DNA of 64,000 bases from Desulfosarcina alkanivorans (GTDB taxonomy: Bacteria; Desulfobacterota; Desulfobacteria; Desulfobacterales; Desulfosarcinaceae), in the NCBI RefSeq assembly GCF_009688945.1, contig NZ_AP021874.1, positions 6,634,001 through 6,698,000 of the forward strand. Direction: 5' to 3'. Positions within the stretch are counted from its first letter, which is position 1, and every line of letters begins with the position of its first letter. Made by a program: the position numbers and the translations under genes. The notes below the pieces were generated by a model. It saw only the letters and a program-made list of their open reading frames with translations. It did not search any database and was not told the origin of the DNA. Positions 16,813 to 25,176 of the stretch are shown here, piece by piece.

Positions 16813-17013
16813 ATGGACATCCAGCTTAACGGTAGACGGACGTCGGTGGCCACCGGCACCACCATCGGCGATCTGATCCGGGCGAAGGACCTGGATCCGA
16901 CCACCGTGGTGGTGGAGCGCAACCTGGCGATTGTCGCGTCGGCCGATTGGGACCGGATTACCCTGCAGGGAAACGATACCCTCGAAATCCTCAGATTCGT
17001 GGGTGGAGGATAA
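16813..17013 (+). CDS. thiS: Sulfur carrier protein ThiS
   Basis: 66-residue ubiquitin-like protein that carries sulfur as a C-terminal thiocarboxylate for thiazole formation. It reads MDIQLNGRRTSVATGTTIGD and ends LEILRFVGGG; the terminal Gly-Gly is the site adenylated by ThiF. GTGGAGGAG lies just upstream of the ATG. First gene after the intron; its distance from the riboswitch would be short in the spliced transcript. Confidence 0.93.
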   Translation: MDIQLNGRRTSVATGTTIGDLIRAKDLDPTTVVVERNLAIVASADWDRITLQGNDTLEILRFVGGG

Positions 17014-17017
17014 CGCC

Positions 17018-17818
17018 ATGCGCACAAAACCATCTACAGACCCCCTGATCATCGGAGGGCAGGAATTTGATTCACGCCTGCTGGTCGGCACCGGCAAATA
17101 CCCGTCCGACGAGATGATACCGGATATTGCCGCGGCGTCGGGATCGCGAATCATCACCGTTGCCCTTCGTCGGGTCGATTTCGAAGCCGCCACCGACAAT
17201 GTGATGCAGCATATTCCCGATCACATGCAACTGCTGCCCAACACCTCCGGTGCGCGCACCGCCGAAGAGGCCGTTCGCATCGCCCGCCTGGCCCGGGCCA
17301 CCGGTTGCGGCAATTGGGTAAAAATCGAGGTTATTCCGGACAACAGGCACCTGCTGCCCGAGGGCAACGAAACCGTCCGGGCGACCAGAATACTGGTGGA
17401 GGAGGGGTTCGTGGTGCTCCCCTACATCAATGCCGACCCGATCGTCGCCCGCCAGCTGGAGGATGCGGGCGCCGCCGCGGTCATGCCCTTAGGGGCGCCT
17501 ATCGGAACCAACCGGGGGCTGACCACCCGGGAGATGCTGCAGATCATTATCGACGAAATCAAGGTCCCCGTGGTGGTGGATGCAGGCATCGGCAAACCGT
17601 CGCAGGCCTGCGAGGCCATGGAGATGGGCGCCGACGCCTGCCTGGTCAACACGGCCATTGCCAGTGCCGCAGACCCGGTGGGCATGGCCGGGGCCTTTGC
17701 CGCCGCCATCCGGGCCGGCCGGGATGCCTGGCGCGCCGGACCGGGCGCAATACGCTCCGCTGCGGCGGCATCCTCCCCGCTGACCGGCTTTCTATACGAG
17801 CAAACGGACCCGTCATGA
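17018..17818 (+). CDS. thiG: Thiazole synthase ThiG
   Basis: Forms the thiazole phosphate carboxylate tautomer from deoxyxylulose 5-phosphate, dehydroglycine and ThiS-thiocarboxylate. 266 residues, TIM barrel. LLVGTGKYPS and the Schiff-base Lys in NWVKIEVIPDN are conserved, with VMPLGAPIGTNRGL and VVDAGIGKPSQA forming the phosphate site. It starts 5 nt after thiS and its stop overlaps the thiH start (ATGA), so thiS-thiG-thiH are translationally coupled. Confidence 0.96.
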   Translation: MRTKPSTDPLIIGGQEFDSRLLVGTGKYPSDEMIPDIAAASGSRIITVALRRVDFEAATDNVMQHIPDHMQLLPNTSGARTAEEAVRIARLARATGCGNWVKIEVIPDNRHLLPEGNETVRATRILVEEGFVVLPYINADPIVARQLEDAGAAAVMPLGAPIGTNRGLTTREMLQIIIDEIKVPVVVDAGIGKPSQACEAMEMGADACLVNTAIASAADPVGMAGAFAAAIRAGRDAWRAGPGAIRSAAAASSPLTGFLYEQTDPS

Positions 17819-18921
17819 GTTTTTTTGATCCAATTACCGCCCTTGGAGACGGCGATCTTATCCGTCAGGTGGAATCGGTAACCGACGAAGATGTTCAGCG
17901 GGTGCTGGGCAGCCGCACCATATCCCCCGAGGCGTTTCTGTGTCTGCTGTCGCCGGCGGCCGAACCACATCTGGAACAGATGGCCCGGCAGGCCCACGAC
18001 CTGACGGTGGCCCAATTCGGCCGCACCATGGTGCTCTACACCCCCTTGTACCTGTCCAATTTCTGCACCAACAGCTGCGTTTACTGCGGATTCAACCGGG
18101 ACAACCGTATCGTTCGGCGCCAGTTAACCTTGGCCGAGCTCGACGTCGAAGCCTGCGCCGTGGCCGACACCGGGCTCAAACACATCCTGATTCTCACTGG
18201 CGACGCCCCGGCCAAGGCCAGCGTGGATTATATCGCGGCGTGCTGCGGGGTGCTGCGGCGGTATTTCCCGGCCATCGGCATAGAAATTTATGCCTTGTCG
18301 CAATCCGACTACCGGCGCCTTATCGATGCCCGGGTCGACAGCCTGACCATCTACCAGGAAACTTACAACGAAACGCTTTATGGTCGACTGCACCCCAAAG
18401 GCCCCAAGCGGGACTACCGCTTCCGCCTGGATGCGCCCGACAGGGCCTGCCTGGCAGGCATGCGCGCGGTCAACGTGGGGGCCCTCCTGGGCCTGGACGA
18501 CTGGCGGCGGGACATCTTCTTTACCGCGATGCACGCCCGGTACTTGCAGGACCGTTATCCGGAGACGGAGATCAGTGTCTCGCTGCCGCGAATGCGGCCT
18601 CACGTGGGCGGTTTTCAGCCCGGATGCATCGTCGAGGACCGCCACATCGTCCAGACGATGACCGCCCTGCGCCTGTTCTTGCCCCGGGTGGGCATCACCA
18701 TCTCCACACGCGAAAACGCCCGCTTCAGGGACCGCCTCCTGCCGCTGGGGGTCACCCGCATGTCCGCCGGATCCTGCACGGCCGTCGGCGGCCGGACCGA
18801 GGAGAACGCATCCGTCGGTCAGTTCGATATATCCGACGAACGGTCGGTGCCCGAAATGGTGGCCATGCTTCGTCGGGCCGGATGGCAGCCGGTGTTCAAG
18901 GATTGGCAGTGTCTGGGGTGA
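17815..18921 (+). CDS. thiH: 2-iminoacetate synthase ThiH
   Basis: Radical SAM enzyme that cleaves tyrosine to p-cresol and 2-iminoacetate (dehydroglycine) for ThiG, the anaerobic route. 368 residues. The [4Fe-4S] cysteines are in NFCTNSCVYCGFNRDN (CxxxCxxC). The C-terminal part reads RENARFRDRLLPLGVTRMSA. The ATG at 17815 overlaps the thiG stop; the long upstream frame is a shadow of thiG. Confidence 0.96.
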   Translation: MSFFDPITALGDGDLIRQVESVTDEDVQRVLGSRTISPEAFLCLLSPAAEPHLEQMARQAHDLTVAQFGRTMVLYTPLYLSNFCTNSCVYCGFNRDNRIVRRQLTLAELDVEACAVADTGLKHILILTGDAPAKASVDYIAACCGVLRRYFPAIGIEIYALSQSDYRRLIDARVDSLTIYQETYNETLYGRLHPKGPKRDYRFRLDAPDRACLAGMRAVNVGALLGLDDWRRDIFFTAMHARYLQDRYPETEISVSLPRMRPHVGGFQPGCIVEDRHIVQTMTALRLFLPRVGITISTRENARFRDRLLPLGVTRMSAGSCTAVGGRTEENASVGQFDISDERSVPEMVAMLRRAGWQPVFKDWQCLG

Positions 18922-18989
18922 TCGGCTGAAGCGCTATGGGCGCAAGGGGCGCGCCGACAGGCCACCGGGCGTGGCGAAAGAGATGATCA

Positions 18990-19616
18990 ATGATGGATAA
19001 TCCGTTGCTCGCCGGCCTTCGCACCCATTTTACGGATGATCAGATCCAACGATTTGAAGCGGTGTGCGTGGGTATCGCCGGAGCCGGCGGCCTGGGCTCC
19101 AACACCGCCGTTCACCTGGTGCGGTCCGGCATCCGCCGGCTGGTCGTCGCCGACTTCGATCATGTGGCCCCTTCCAACCTGAACCGCCAGTTCTACTTCC
19201 TTGACCAGGTGGGCATGAAGAAGGTGAGGGCTCTCGGCGTCAACCTGCAGCGAATCAATCCGGACCTCGAGATGCAGGGCCTTGATGTTCGCCTGGATGC
19301 CGGCAACGTCCGGCATGTGTTCCGGGACTGCCATCTGATTGTCGAAGCCCTGGACCGTGCCCGGGACAAAAAAATGATGGCCGACAGCTTCATGGCCGGC
19401 CCCCGGTTGCTGGTCTGCGCATCGGGCATCGGCGGCTGGGGGCAGAGCGACCGGATCCTCACCCGGCGGGTCCGCGACAGCTTTTACCTGGTCGGTGACG
19501 GGCGTTCGGAAATATCCGCGGTCCTGCCGCCCACCTCTGCCATCGTCGGCATCGCTGCCGCCAAACAGGCGGATGTGGTGATTGAAAAAATTTTGGAAGA
19601 ACGGGTTCAAGGTTAG
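18990..19616 (+). CDS. thiF: ThiS adenylyltransferase ThiF (short type)
   Basis: E1-like enzyme that adenylates the C-terminus of ThiS. 208 residues, the short 'fam2' form usual in anaerobes rather than the 250-residue E. coli form. The nucleotide site reads VGIAGAGGLGSNTAVHLVRS and the following strands LVVADFDHVAPSNLNRQF are typical. It has no zinc CxxC pairs and no clear crossover-loop Cys, as in that subfamily. 68 nt after thiH. Confidence 0.92.
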   Translation: MMDNPLLAGLRTHFTDDQIQRFEAVCVGIAGAGGLGSNTAVHLVRSGIRRLVVADFDHVAPSNLNRQFYFLDQVGMKKVRALGVNLQRINPDLEMQGLDVRLDAGNVRHVFRDCHLIVEALDRARDKKMMADSFMAGPRLLVCASGIGGWGQSDRILTRRVRDSFYLVGDGRSEISAVLPPTSAIVGIAAAKQADVVIEKILEERVQG

Positions 19617-19699
19617 AAGACATCCGTTTGACAATCCGGCCAGGCCCTTGCCCTTGGAGTCCTTGGCCCCTAAACACCAAGTATTGAATGAGGACTCCC

Positions 19700-21004
19700 A
19701 TGAACTACGCCACCCAGATGGACGCCGCACGGAAAGGCATCATCACTCCCCAGATGGTAACTGTTGCCCAAAAGGAGCAGATGACGCCAGAAGCCCTGCG
19801 TGAGTTGATTGCCGCCGGCCAGGTGATCATCCCGGCCAACAAGAACCACAAGAACCTTGATGCGGAGGGGGTCGGACAGGGCCTTCGAACCAAGATCAAC
19901 GTCAATTTGGGCATTTCCAAGGACTGCCCCGATGTCGATCTGGAAATGGACAAGGTCAAAATGGCCCTGGCGATGAAAGCCGAAGCCATCATGGACCTGA
20001 GCTGTTATGGGAAAACCCGCGATTTCCGGCGCAAACTGGTTGACCTGTCGCCGGCCATGATCGGCACCGTTCCGATATACGATGCCGTGGGCTTTTACGA
20101 CAAGGATCTCAAGGATCTTACAGCGGACGAGATCTTCGAGGTGGTGGAGCGCCACTGCGACGACGGCGTGGATTTTCTCACCATCCACGCCGGTATCAAC
20201 CGCGGTGCAGCCGAAAAAATCAAGCGCCGGGAACGCATTACCAACATTGTCTCCCGGGGTGGATCGCTCATGTTCACCTGGATGGCGCTCAACGACCGGG
20301 AAAATCCCTTTTACGAATACTACGACCGGCTGCTGGATATCTGCCGGGCATACGATGTGAGCCTGAGTCTGGGAGATGGGTGCCGGCCCGGCTGCCTGCA
20401 CGACGCAACCGATGCCTGCCAGGTGGAGGAGTTGATTACCTTGGGTGAATTGACCAGAAAGGCCTGGGAAAAAGATGTTCAGGTGATGATCGAGGGGCCG
20501 GGGCACATGGCCCTGAACGAAATCGCCGGCAACATGATGCTGGAAAAGCGCTTGTGTCATGGAGCGCCCTTTTACGTGCTGGGCCCCATCGTCACCGACG
20601 TGGCCCCCGGCTACGACCACATCACCAGCGCCATCGGCGGGGCCGTGGCCGCTGCCAACGGCGCCGATTTCCTCTGTTACGTCACTCCGGCCGAGCACCT
20701 GCGCCTGCCCGATCTGGAAGACATGAAGGAAGGCATCATTGCCGCCCGCATCGCCGCCCATGCCGCCGATATCGCCAAAGGCATCCCCGGCGCCCGGCGC
20801 TGGGACGATACCATGGCCCAGGCGCGGGCGGATCTGGACTGGGAGAAGATGCTCGGGCTGGCCATGGATCCGGACAAAGCAAGACGCTATCGTGAAAGTT
20901 CTCAACCCGAGCAGGAGGACAGCTGCACCATGTGCGGAAAGATGTGTGCCGTCCGCAACATGAACCGGGTGTTGGCGGGCAAGGATATACAGCTTAACGA
21001 TTAG
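19700..21004 (+). CDS. thiC: Phosphomethylpyrimidine synthase ThiC
   Basis: Noncanonical radical SAM enzyme converting 5-aminoimidazole ribotide to HMP phosphate, the pyrimidine half of thiamine. 434 residues. The C-terminal cluster motif is CTMCGKMC (CxxCx4C), and the core reads LGDGCRPGCLHDATD and MIEGPGHMALNEI. ATG 19700 is preferred over the in-frame ATG at 19688 because GAGGA sits 5 nt before it. Last gene of the riboswitch-controlled set; thiD and thiE are not in this window. Confidence 0.96.
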   Translation: MNYATQMDAARKGIITPQMVTVAQKEQMTPEALRELIAAGQVIIPANKNHKNLDAEGVGQGLRTKINVNLGISKDCPDVDLEMDKVKMALAMKAEAIMDLSCYGKTRDFRRKLVDLSPAMIGTVPIYDAVGFYDKDLKDLTADEIFEVVERHCDDGVDFLTIHAGINRGAAEKIKRRERITNIVSRGGSLMFTWMALNDRENPFYEYYDRLLDICRAYDVSLSLGDGCRPGCLHDATDACQVEELITLGELTRKAWEKDVQVMIEGPGHMALNEIAGNMMLEKRLCHGAPFYVLGPIVTDVAPGYDHITSAIGGAVAAANGADFLCYVTPAEHLRLPDLEDMKEGIIAARIAAHAADIAKGIPGARRWDDTMAQARADLDWEKMLGLAMDPDKARRYRESSQPEQEDSCTMCGKMCAVRNMNRVLAGKDIQLND

Positions 21005-21042
21005 AACGCATGCTCTCAAGCGGCATCTTGGGGGCCATTTCA

Positions 21043-21130
21043 GCGTTCTCGAATCATCGGAATCCTCGACGTGGCGCTGCTACGCCTGTGGCTTCAATTA
21101 TTCTGCGGCTTTGATCTGATTCCCAACCTA
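21043..21130 (+). repeat. Dispersed intergenic repeat, copy A
   Basis: Behind thiC. It shares a recognisable core with copy B at 23833-23936: GCGTTCTC, then AATCCTC, then an identical GCGCTGCTACGCCTG and CTGCGGC. The rest has diverged. Non-coding; both copies follow the 3' end of a plus-strand gene. Confidence 0.5.
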
Positions 21131-21222
21131 CTGATTGAGAACAGGTGTTTCTTGGCGACTCCCGGCTTTTCGGCTGTTTGGAACAACGGCATGGACCAAA
21201 AGATGCCGTTTACGAACAAACA

Positions 21223-22143
21223 CTAAATGAACAGTTCAGTACTTATGTACCGCTCCCCCGTACTGGGCAGCACGGTAACGATGCGTTTGCCGGCGTTTTC
21301 CGCCCGGGATGCAACCTGAAGGGCGGCCCACACCGCAGCACCCGAGGAGATGCCGCACAGGATGCCTTCCCGGGCGGCCAGGCCGCGGGCGGTTTCAAAG
21401 GCATCGTCGTTGGAAACGGTGACCACCTCGTCGATCAGCGTCTGGTCCAGCACCCGGGGAACGAAACCTGCACCGATGCCCTGGATCTTGTGGGGCCCTT
21501 TTTCGCCGCCGGAAAGTATGGGTGAGGCGCTCGGCTCCACGGCCACGACGCGAAAACCGGGTTTCTTCTCCTTGAGAAAACCACCCACTCCGGTGAGTGT
21601 GCCGCCGGTACCCACACCGCTTACCAGGATGTCCACCTCACCATCGGTATCCGCCCAGATCTCTTCGGCCGTTGTTTCCCGGTGGATGCGGGGGTTGGCC
21701 GGGTTCTCGAACTGGTTGGGCATGAACGCCCCCGGATTTTTGGCCACGATGCCATTGGCCGTTTCAATGGCCCCCCCCATGCCCTGGGGCCCGGGGGTGA
21801 GCACCAGCTGCGACCCCAGGTGCCGCAACAGTTTCTGGCGCTCGACACTCATGGTTTCGGGCATGGTGAGGCAAAGCCGGTACCCCCGGGCCGCACAGAT
21901 AAAGGCCAGCCCGATACCGGTGTTGCCGCTGGTCGGCTCCACGATCAGGGTGTCGGGCCCCAGCTGTCCGTTTTTTTCCGCATCGTCGATCATGGCTGCG
22001 GCGATGCGGTCTTTGACGCTGCCCAGGGGGTTGAAAAATTCCAGTTTGGCGTCGACCTCGGCATGAAGTCCTTCCCCGGTCCGGTTCAGCCGAACCAGCG
22101 GGGTCCGGCCGATGGTGCTGTCAATGGCTTGGTGAACGGTCAT
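21223..22143 (-). CDS. cysK: Cysteine synthase (O-acetylserine sulfhydrylase)
   Basis: PLP enzyme making cysteine from O-acetylserine and sulfide in the cytoplasm. 306 residues. The PLP Lys is in FNPLGSVKDR, the substrate loop is PTSGNTGIGL, and the phosphate loop is SGVGTGGTLTG. It lies 25 nt behind serine acetyltransferase in the same operon, giving a complete two-step cysteine pathway; sulfide is plentiful in a sulfate reducer. Confidence 0.96.
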   Translation of the reverse strand: MTVHQAIDSTIGRTPLVRLNRTGEGLHAEVDAKLEFFNPLGSVKDRIAAAMIDDAEKNGQLGPDTLIVEPTSGNTGIGLAFICAARGYRLCLTMPETMSVERQKLLRHLGSQLVLTPGPQGMGGAIETANGIVAKNPGAFMPNQFENPANPRIHRETTAEEIWADTDGEVDILVSGVGTGGTLTGVGGFLKEKKPGFRVVAVEPSASPILSGGEKGPHKIQGIGAGFVPRVLDQTLIDEVVTVSNDDAFETARGLAAREGILCGISSGAAVWAALQVASRAENAGKRIVTVLPSTGERYISTELFI

Positions 22144-22168
22144 GATTTCCTCCTTGCAGGGGCTGGCT

Positions 22169-23143
22169 TCAACTGCCGGCCTTCCGGCGGGCGTCCTTGA
22201 TGATCAGTCTGGGCATTTCCATCATTACGGTGGTGTCCGGCGGAATGGATTCGGTCAGCCAGACGCTGCCGCCGACCACCGAACGGGCGCCGATCAACGT
22301 ATCCCCGCCCAGAACGGTGGCGCCCGAATAGATGATGACATCGTCTTCGATGGTCGGATGCCGTTTTTTCCCGCGCAGCAGTTCTCCCGCATCCTTGGGC
22401 AGGCTCAGGGCACCCAGGGTCACTCCCTGGTAGATGCGCACGTTGTTGCCGATTTCGGTGGTTTCGCCGATGACCACCCCGGTGCCGTGATCGATCACAA
22501 AGCGTCCTCCGATGGTTGCTCCGGGATGGATGTCGATTCCGGTAATGCTGTGGGCATGCTCGCTCATGATCCGGGGGAGCATGGGGACCTCCAGCTCGTA
22601 AAGCCTGTGGGCCACCCGGTGGACGCTGATGGCATAAATGCCCGGATAGCTGAAAATGACTTCGTCATGGCTTTTGGCCGCCGGGTCGCCTTCGAAGGCC
22701 GCCCGCACGTCCGAGGCCAGGACCTGGCGGATGTCGGGGATGGCGTTCATCACCTCGAGGGCGATGCTGTGGCCCCGGGACTCGCATCCGCTGCACGATT
22801 GATGGTAGCGCAGGCAGTCATGGCGGATGTTGTGGGTGATCAGGTCGGCCAGCAGGTCGAACAGCTTGGACACGGTCTGCCCCAGGCTGTAGCGCAGGTT
22901 CACCGGATCAAGCTTTTCCCGGGTAAAATAGCCGGGGAAGAGCAGTTCCCGGAACATGTCGATGATGTCGGCCACAAAGCCTTCGGACGGAATGGGTTCG
23001 CTGTCGATGTGGGTGTAGCATGGGCTGTTTTCGCAGTGATCGATAATGCGTTCCGCGATTTCCGGCAGGTTGGACCGCGCCTGCTCGCGGCACTCGACTT
23101 CCGACCGGCAAACACCATCGGGAACGGGACTGCTTTCTTTCAT
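22169..23143 (-). CDS. cysE: Serine O-acetyltransferase
   Basis: Acetylates serine with acetyl-CoA to supply O-acetylserine to CysK. 324 residues, the longer EpsC-like type: an all-helical N-terminal half, then a left-handed beta helix of hexapeptide repeats from about residue 215 (TGIDIHPGATIGGRFVIDHG, VVIGETTEIGNNVRIYQGVT, IIYSGATVLGGDTLIGARSV). The His-Asp catalytic region is IDHGTG. ATG 23143 has GGAG 9 nt upstream; a 35-residue longer frame exists without support. No Cys-responsive leader is visible. Confidence 0.93.
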   Translation of the reverse strand: MKESSPVPDGVCRSEVECREQARSNLPEIAERIIDHCENSPCYTHIDSEPIPSEGFVADIIDMFRELLFPGYFTREKLDPVNLRYSLGQTVSKLFDLLADLITHNIRHDCLRYHQSCSGCESRGHSIALEVMNAIPDIRQVLASDVRAAFEGDPAAKSHDEVIFSYPGIYAISVHRVAHRLYELEVPMLPRIMSEHAHSITGIDIHPGATIGGRFVIDHGTGVVIGETTEIGNNVRIYQGVTLGALSLPKDAGELLRGKKRHPTIEDDVIIYSGATVLGGDTLIGARSVVGGSVWLTESIPPDTTVMMEMPRLIIKDARRKAGS

Positions 23144-23451
23144 CGATAATCTCCACAACTCCAATTGTTGGTCTTCAACCGGGGCGTTACGGTCGAGGGC
23201 GGGGGGGATACCTGCGACCTTTGATCTTCCTCCGGTCAAGCTGGTCAAATGGGACGGCCGTTATCAGTTTAGAGTAACCATAAAGAAAAGGTTGTCAAAA
23301 GCGGCCCCTTCGGGGCATATGGCAGAAGCGGCGCCCGGCAGGAATTGACAGGACGACGGAATCCCGATTATTTTCAATGCCAGCCGGGTATGGCCTCGAC
23401 CGGTTCGTAACCCGCCGCTAAACCGATTTGAACCGATAAAGGAAGCACGCC
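23144..23451. other. Intergenic, divergent promoter region
   Basis: About 300 bases between cysE (minus) and a small plus-strand gene. It must hold both promoters, but no clear boxes or operator were found. Confidence 0.4.
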
Positions 23452-23796
23452 ATGACCGGACTGGAAGATCTCAAGATCGCCACCTTAAGCCCTGAGGATC
23501 TTGAAACCATTCGAATCCTCGAAAAGAAACTGGGGCCTGCCGTTCGGCTGGTGGCCGTGGAAACCAAAGATGTGCTCTACGCCCTGGAAGCCAAAATGGG
23601 CCCCAACCAGTGGCAGCGGGTGGATGAGGTCTACCCTATGATCAGGGACATCAAGGCCTACTATGCCGAGCAGGAAGCCGCCAGGGAAGCCAAGGGGTGG
23701 CTCAAAGGGTTTCTGATCAACAACAGCCTCACGCCCAGGCCCAAAAAACGACCCATCCGGATTCGCCAGGTGGTGAATACCGAGTCGGAAAAATAG
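23452..23796 (+). CDS. Conserved hypothetical protein
   Basis: 114 residues of unknown function, with a good ribosome binding site (AAAGGAAG). Mixed helix/strand: LSPEDLETIRILEKKLGPAV, LVAVETKDVLYALEAKMGP, then a charged helix (IRDIKAYYAEQEAAREAKG) and a basic tail (RPKKRPIRIRQV). The pattern suggests a small cytoplasmic protein that may bind nucleic acid through its tail; that is a guess. Confidence 0.65.
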   Translation: MTGLEDLKIATLSPEDLETIRILEKKLGPAVRLVAVETKDVLYALEAKMGPNQWQRVDEVYPMIRDIKAYYAEQEAAREAKGWLKGFLINNSLTPRPKKRPIRIRQVVNTESEK

Positions 23797-23832
23797 CCCG
23801 GTCCCCGGAAAAAATAACATCTTGCGGCCCAG

Positions 23833-23936
23833 GCCGGCGTTCTCACGTCTCCGAAATCCTCAACGCAGCGCTGCTACGCCTGCGGTTGCGAAAACGCTGC
23901 GGCCTTGGCCTGAACCACAATCTGCCATTTTAAGCC
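23833..23936 (+). repeat. Dispersed intergenic repeat, copy B
   Basis: Matches copy A at 21043-21130 over its core (GCGCTGCTACGCCTG identical, with flanks such as CTGCGGCCTTGGCCTGA related). It follows the 3' end of the small hypothetical gene. Confidence 0.5.
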
Positions 23937-24007
23937 GGGCAAAGAGCCTTGGTGGTTTACTAAATTTGTTGAAGGGCAGATAATGCCTCTTGCTTAGAAT
24001 CGCCCAA

Positions 24008-24469
24008 TCACTCCAGCGGCACCATCGTGCTTTTATCCACAGGCGTGGACAGCACGATGGCCGTTCGCGTCTGGCCGAAAGGGCTCAACCGGCCCACCAC
24101 CGCTTCCAGGGCGGGCAGGTCGTCGACGCAAACACGCATGATAAACGAGGCATCGCCGCTGATGTGATGGCAGGAGGTGATCTGGGGCAGGTCGGCGGCC
24201 AGGTTTTTTATGGCCGGATAGTGCCTGGCGTCGGTGGTCAGGTGAACGAAGGCGGACACCGACCGGCCGACGGCTGCCGGATCGATACGGGCGTGGTAGC
24301 CTTGGATGATTCCCGCCTCCTCCATCTTTTTCACCCGTTCGGCGACCGCCGGCGCAGACAAGCCCACCTTTTCGCCGATGCGGGCCAATGGTATCCGTGC
24401 CATTTTCTGCAATTCGGCAAGTATTTTCAATCCGATGCGATCCAGCAATTTTTCAACCTGAAGGTCCAT
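24008..24469 (-). CDS. Lrp/AsnC family transcriptional regulator
   Basis: 153 residues, standard length. The HTH is ARIPLARIGEKVGLSAPAVA, then VKKMEEAGIIQGYHARIDP, then the RAM effector domain (FIMRVCVDDLPALEAVVGRL). Binds DNA as an oligomer and senses amino acids. It is divergently transcribed from a LysE-type exporter 83 nt away, an arrangement in which the regulator commonly controls the exporter. Confidence 0.93.
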   Translation of the reverse strand: MDLQVEKLLDRIGLKILAELQKMARIPLARIGEKVGLSAPAVAERVKKMEEAGIIQGYHARIDPAAVGRSVSAFVHLTTDARHYPAIKNLAADLPQITSCHHISGDASFIMRVCVDDLPALEAVVGRLSPFGQTRTAIVLSTPVDKSTMVPLE

Positions 24470-24552
24470 GGCCGGTAATTCCTTGTTTTATTAGGCGGAC
24501 ACCCCCAAAAAACGTTGATTCGCCATGGCATCGTCACTGTCGTTGACGTAGG

Positions 24553-25176
24553 ATGGCCGCCATGGATCTCTCATTTTTTTTCAAAGGGCTGATATTCGGT
24601 TTTTCCATTGCCGCCCCGGTCGGGCCCATCGGCATTCTGTGCATCCGCCGCAGCCTGTCCGACGGGTGGCTGGCCGGATTGCTCACCGGTTTAGGTGCGG
24701 CCACTGCCGATGCCTGTTACGGCTGCGTGGCCGGTTTCGGGCTGGCCGGCATCAGCGGGTTTCTGGTGGACCAGCAGGTCTGGCTTCAGCTGTTCGGCGG
24801 CCTGTTTCTCTGCTGGCTGGGACTGCGCATCTTTCTGTCCGATGCCGATGGCCCGGCGGCGGAGAACATCTCCGGCAATGCCGCCATGGGCTACCTCTCT
24901 GCCCTTTTTCTCACCCTCACCAACCCCATGACCATTCTCGCGTTTGCCGCGGTCTTCGCAGGCATGGGGCTCGGGAGCGTGCGTGCCGCACACAGTGCCG
25001 TCGGCTGCCTGGTGGCCGGCGTGTTTGCCGGTTCCATGGCCTGGTGGGTGATTCTCTCATCGACGAGCAGCCTGTTCAGCCGCCGCATGAATGCCACGGC
25101 CATGCGCTGGATCAACCGCTTTTCCGGGGTGGTGCTGGTCGGTTTCGGCGCCATCGTGGTGATCGGGCGCTTCTAA
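24553..25176 (+). CDS. LysE family amino acid exporter
   Basis: 207-residue inner-membrane exporter with about six hydrophobic segments. The N-terminus reads FSIAAPVGPIGILCIRRSLS, where the AxPGP-like turn is the LysE/RhtB signature, and the middle LFLTLTNPMTILAFAAVFAG carries the conserved N-P. Substrate is unknown, probably an amino acid sensed by the divergent Lrp regulator. Its 3' end overlaps the convergent radical SAM gene by 4 nt. Confidence 0.92.
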   Translation: MAAMDLSFFFKGLIFGFSIAAPVGPIGILCIRRSLSDGWLAGLLTGLGAATADACYGCVAGFGLAGISGFLVDQQVWLQLFGGLFLCWLGLRIFLSDADGPAAENISGNAAMGYLSALFLTLTNPMTILAFAAVFAGMGLGSVRAAHSAVGCLVAGVFAGSMAWWVILSSTSSLFSRRMNATAMRWINRFSGVVLVGFGAIVVIGRF

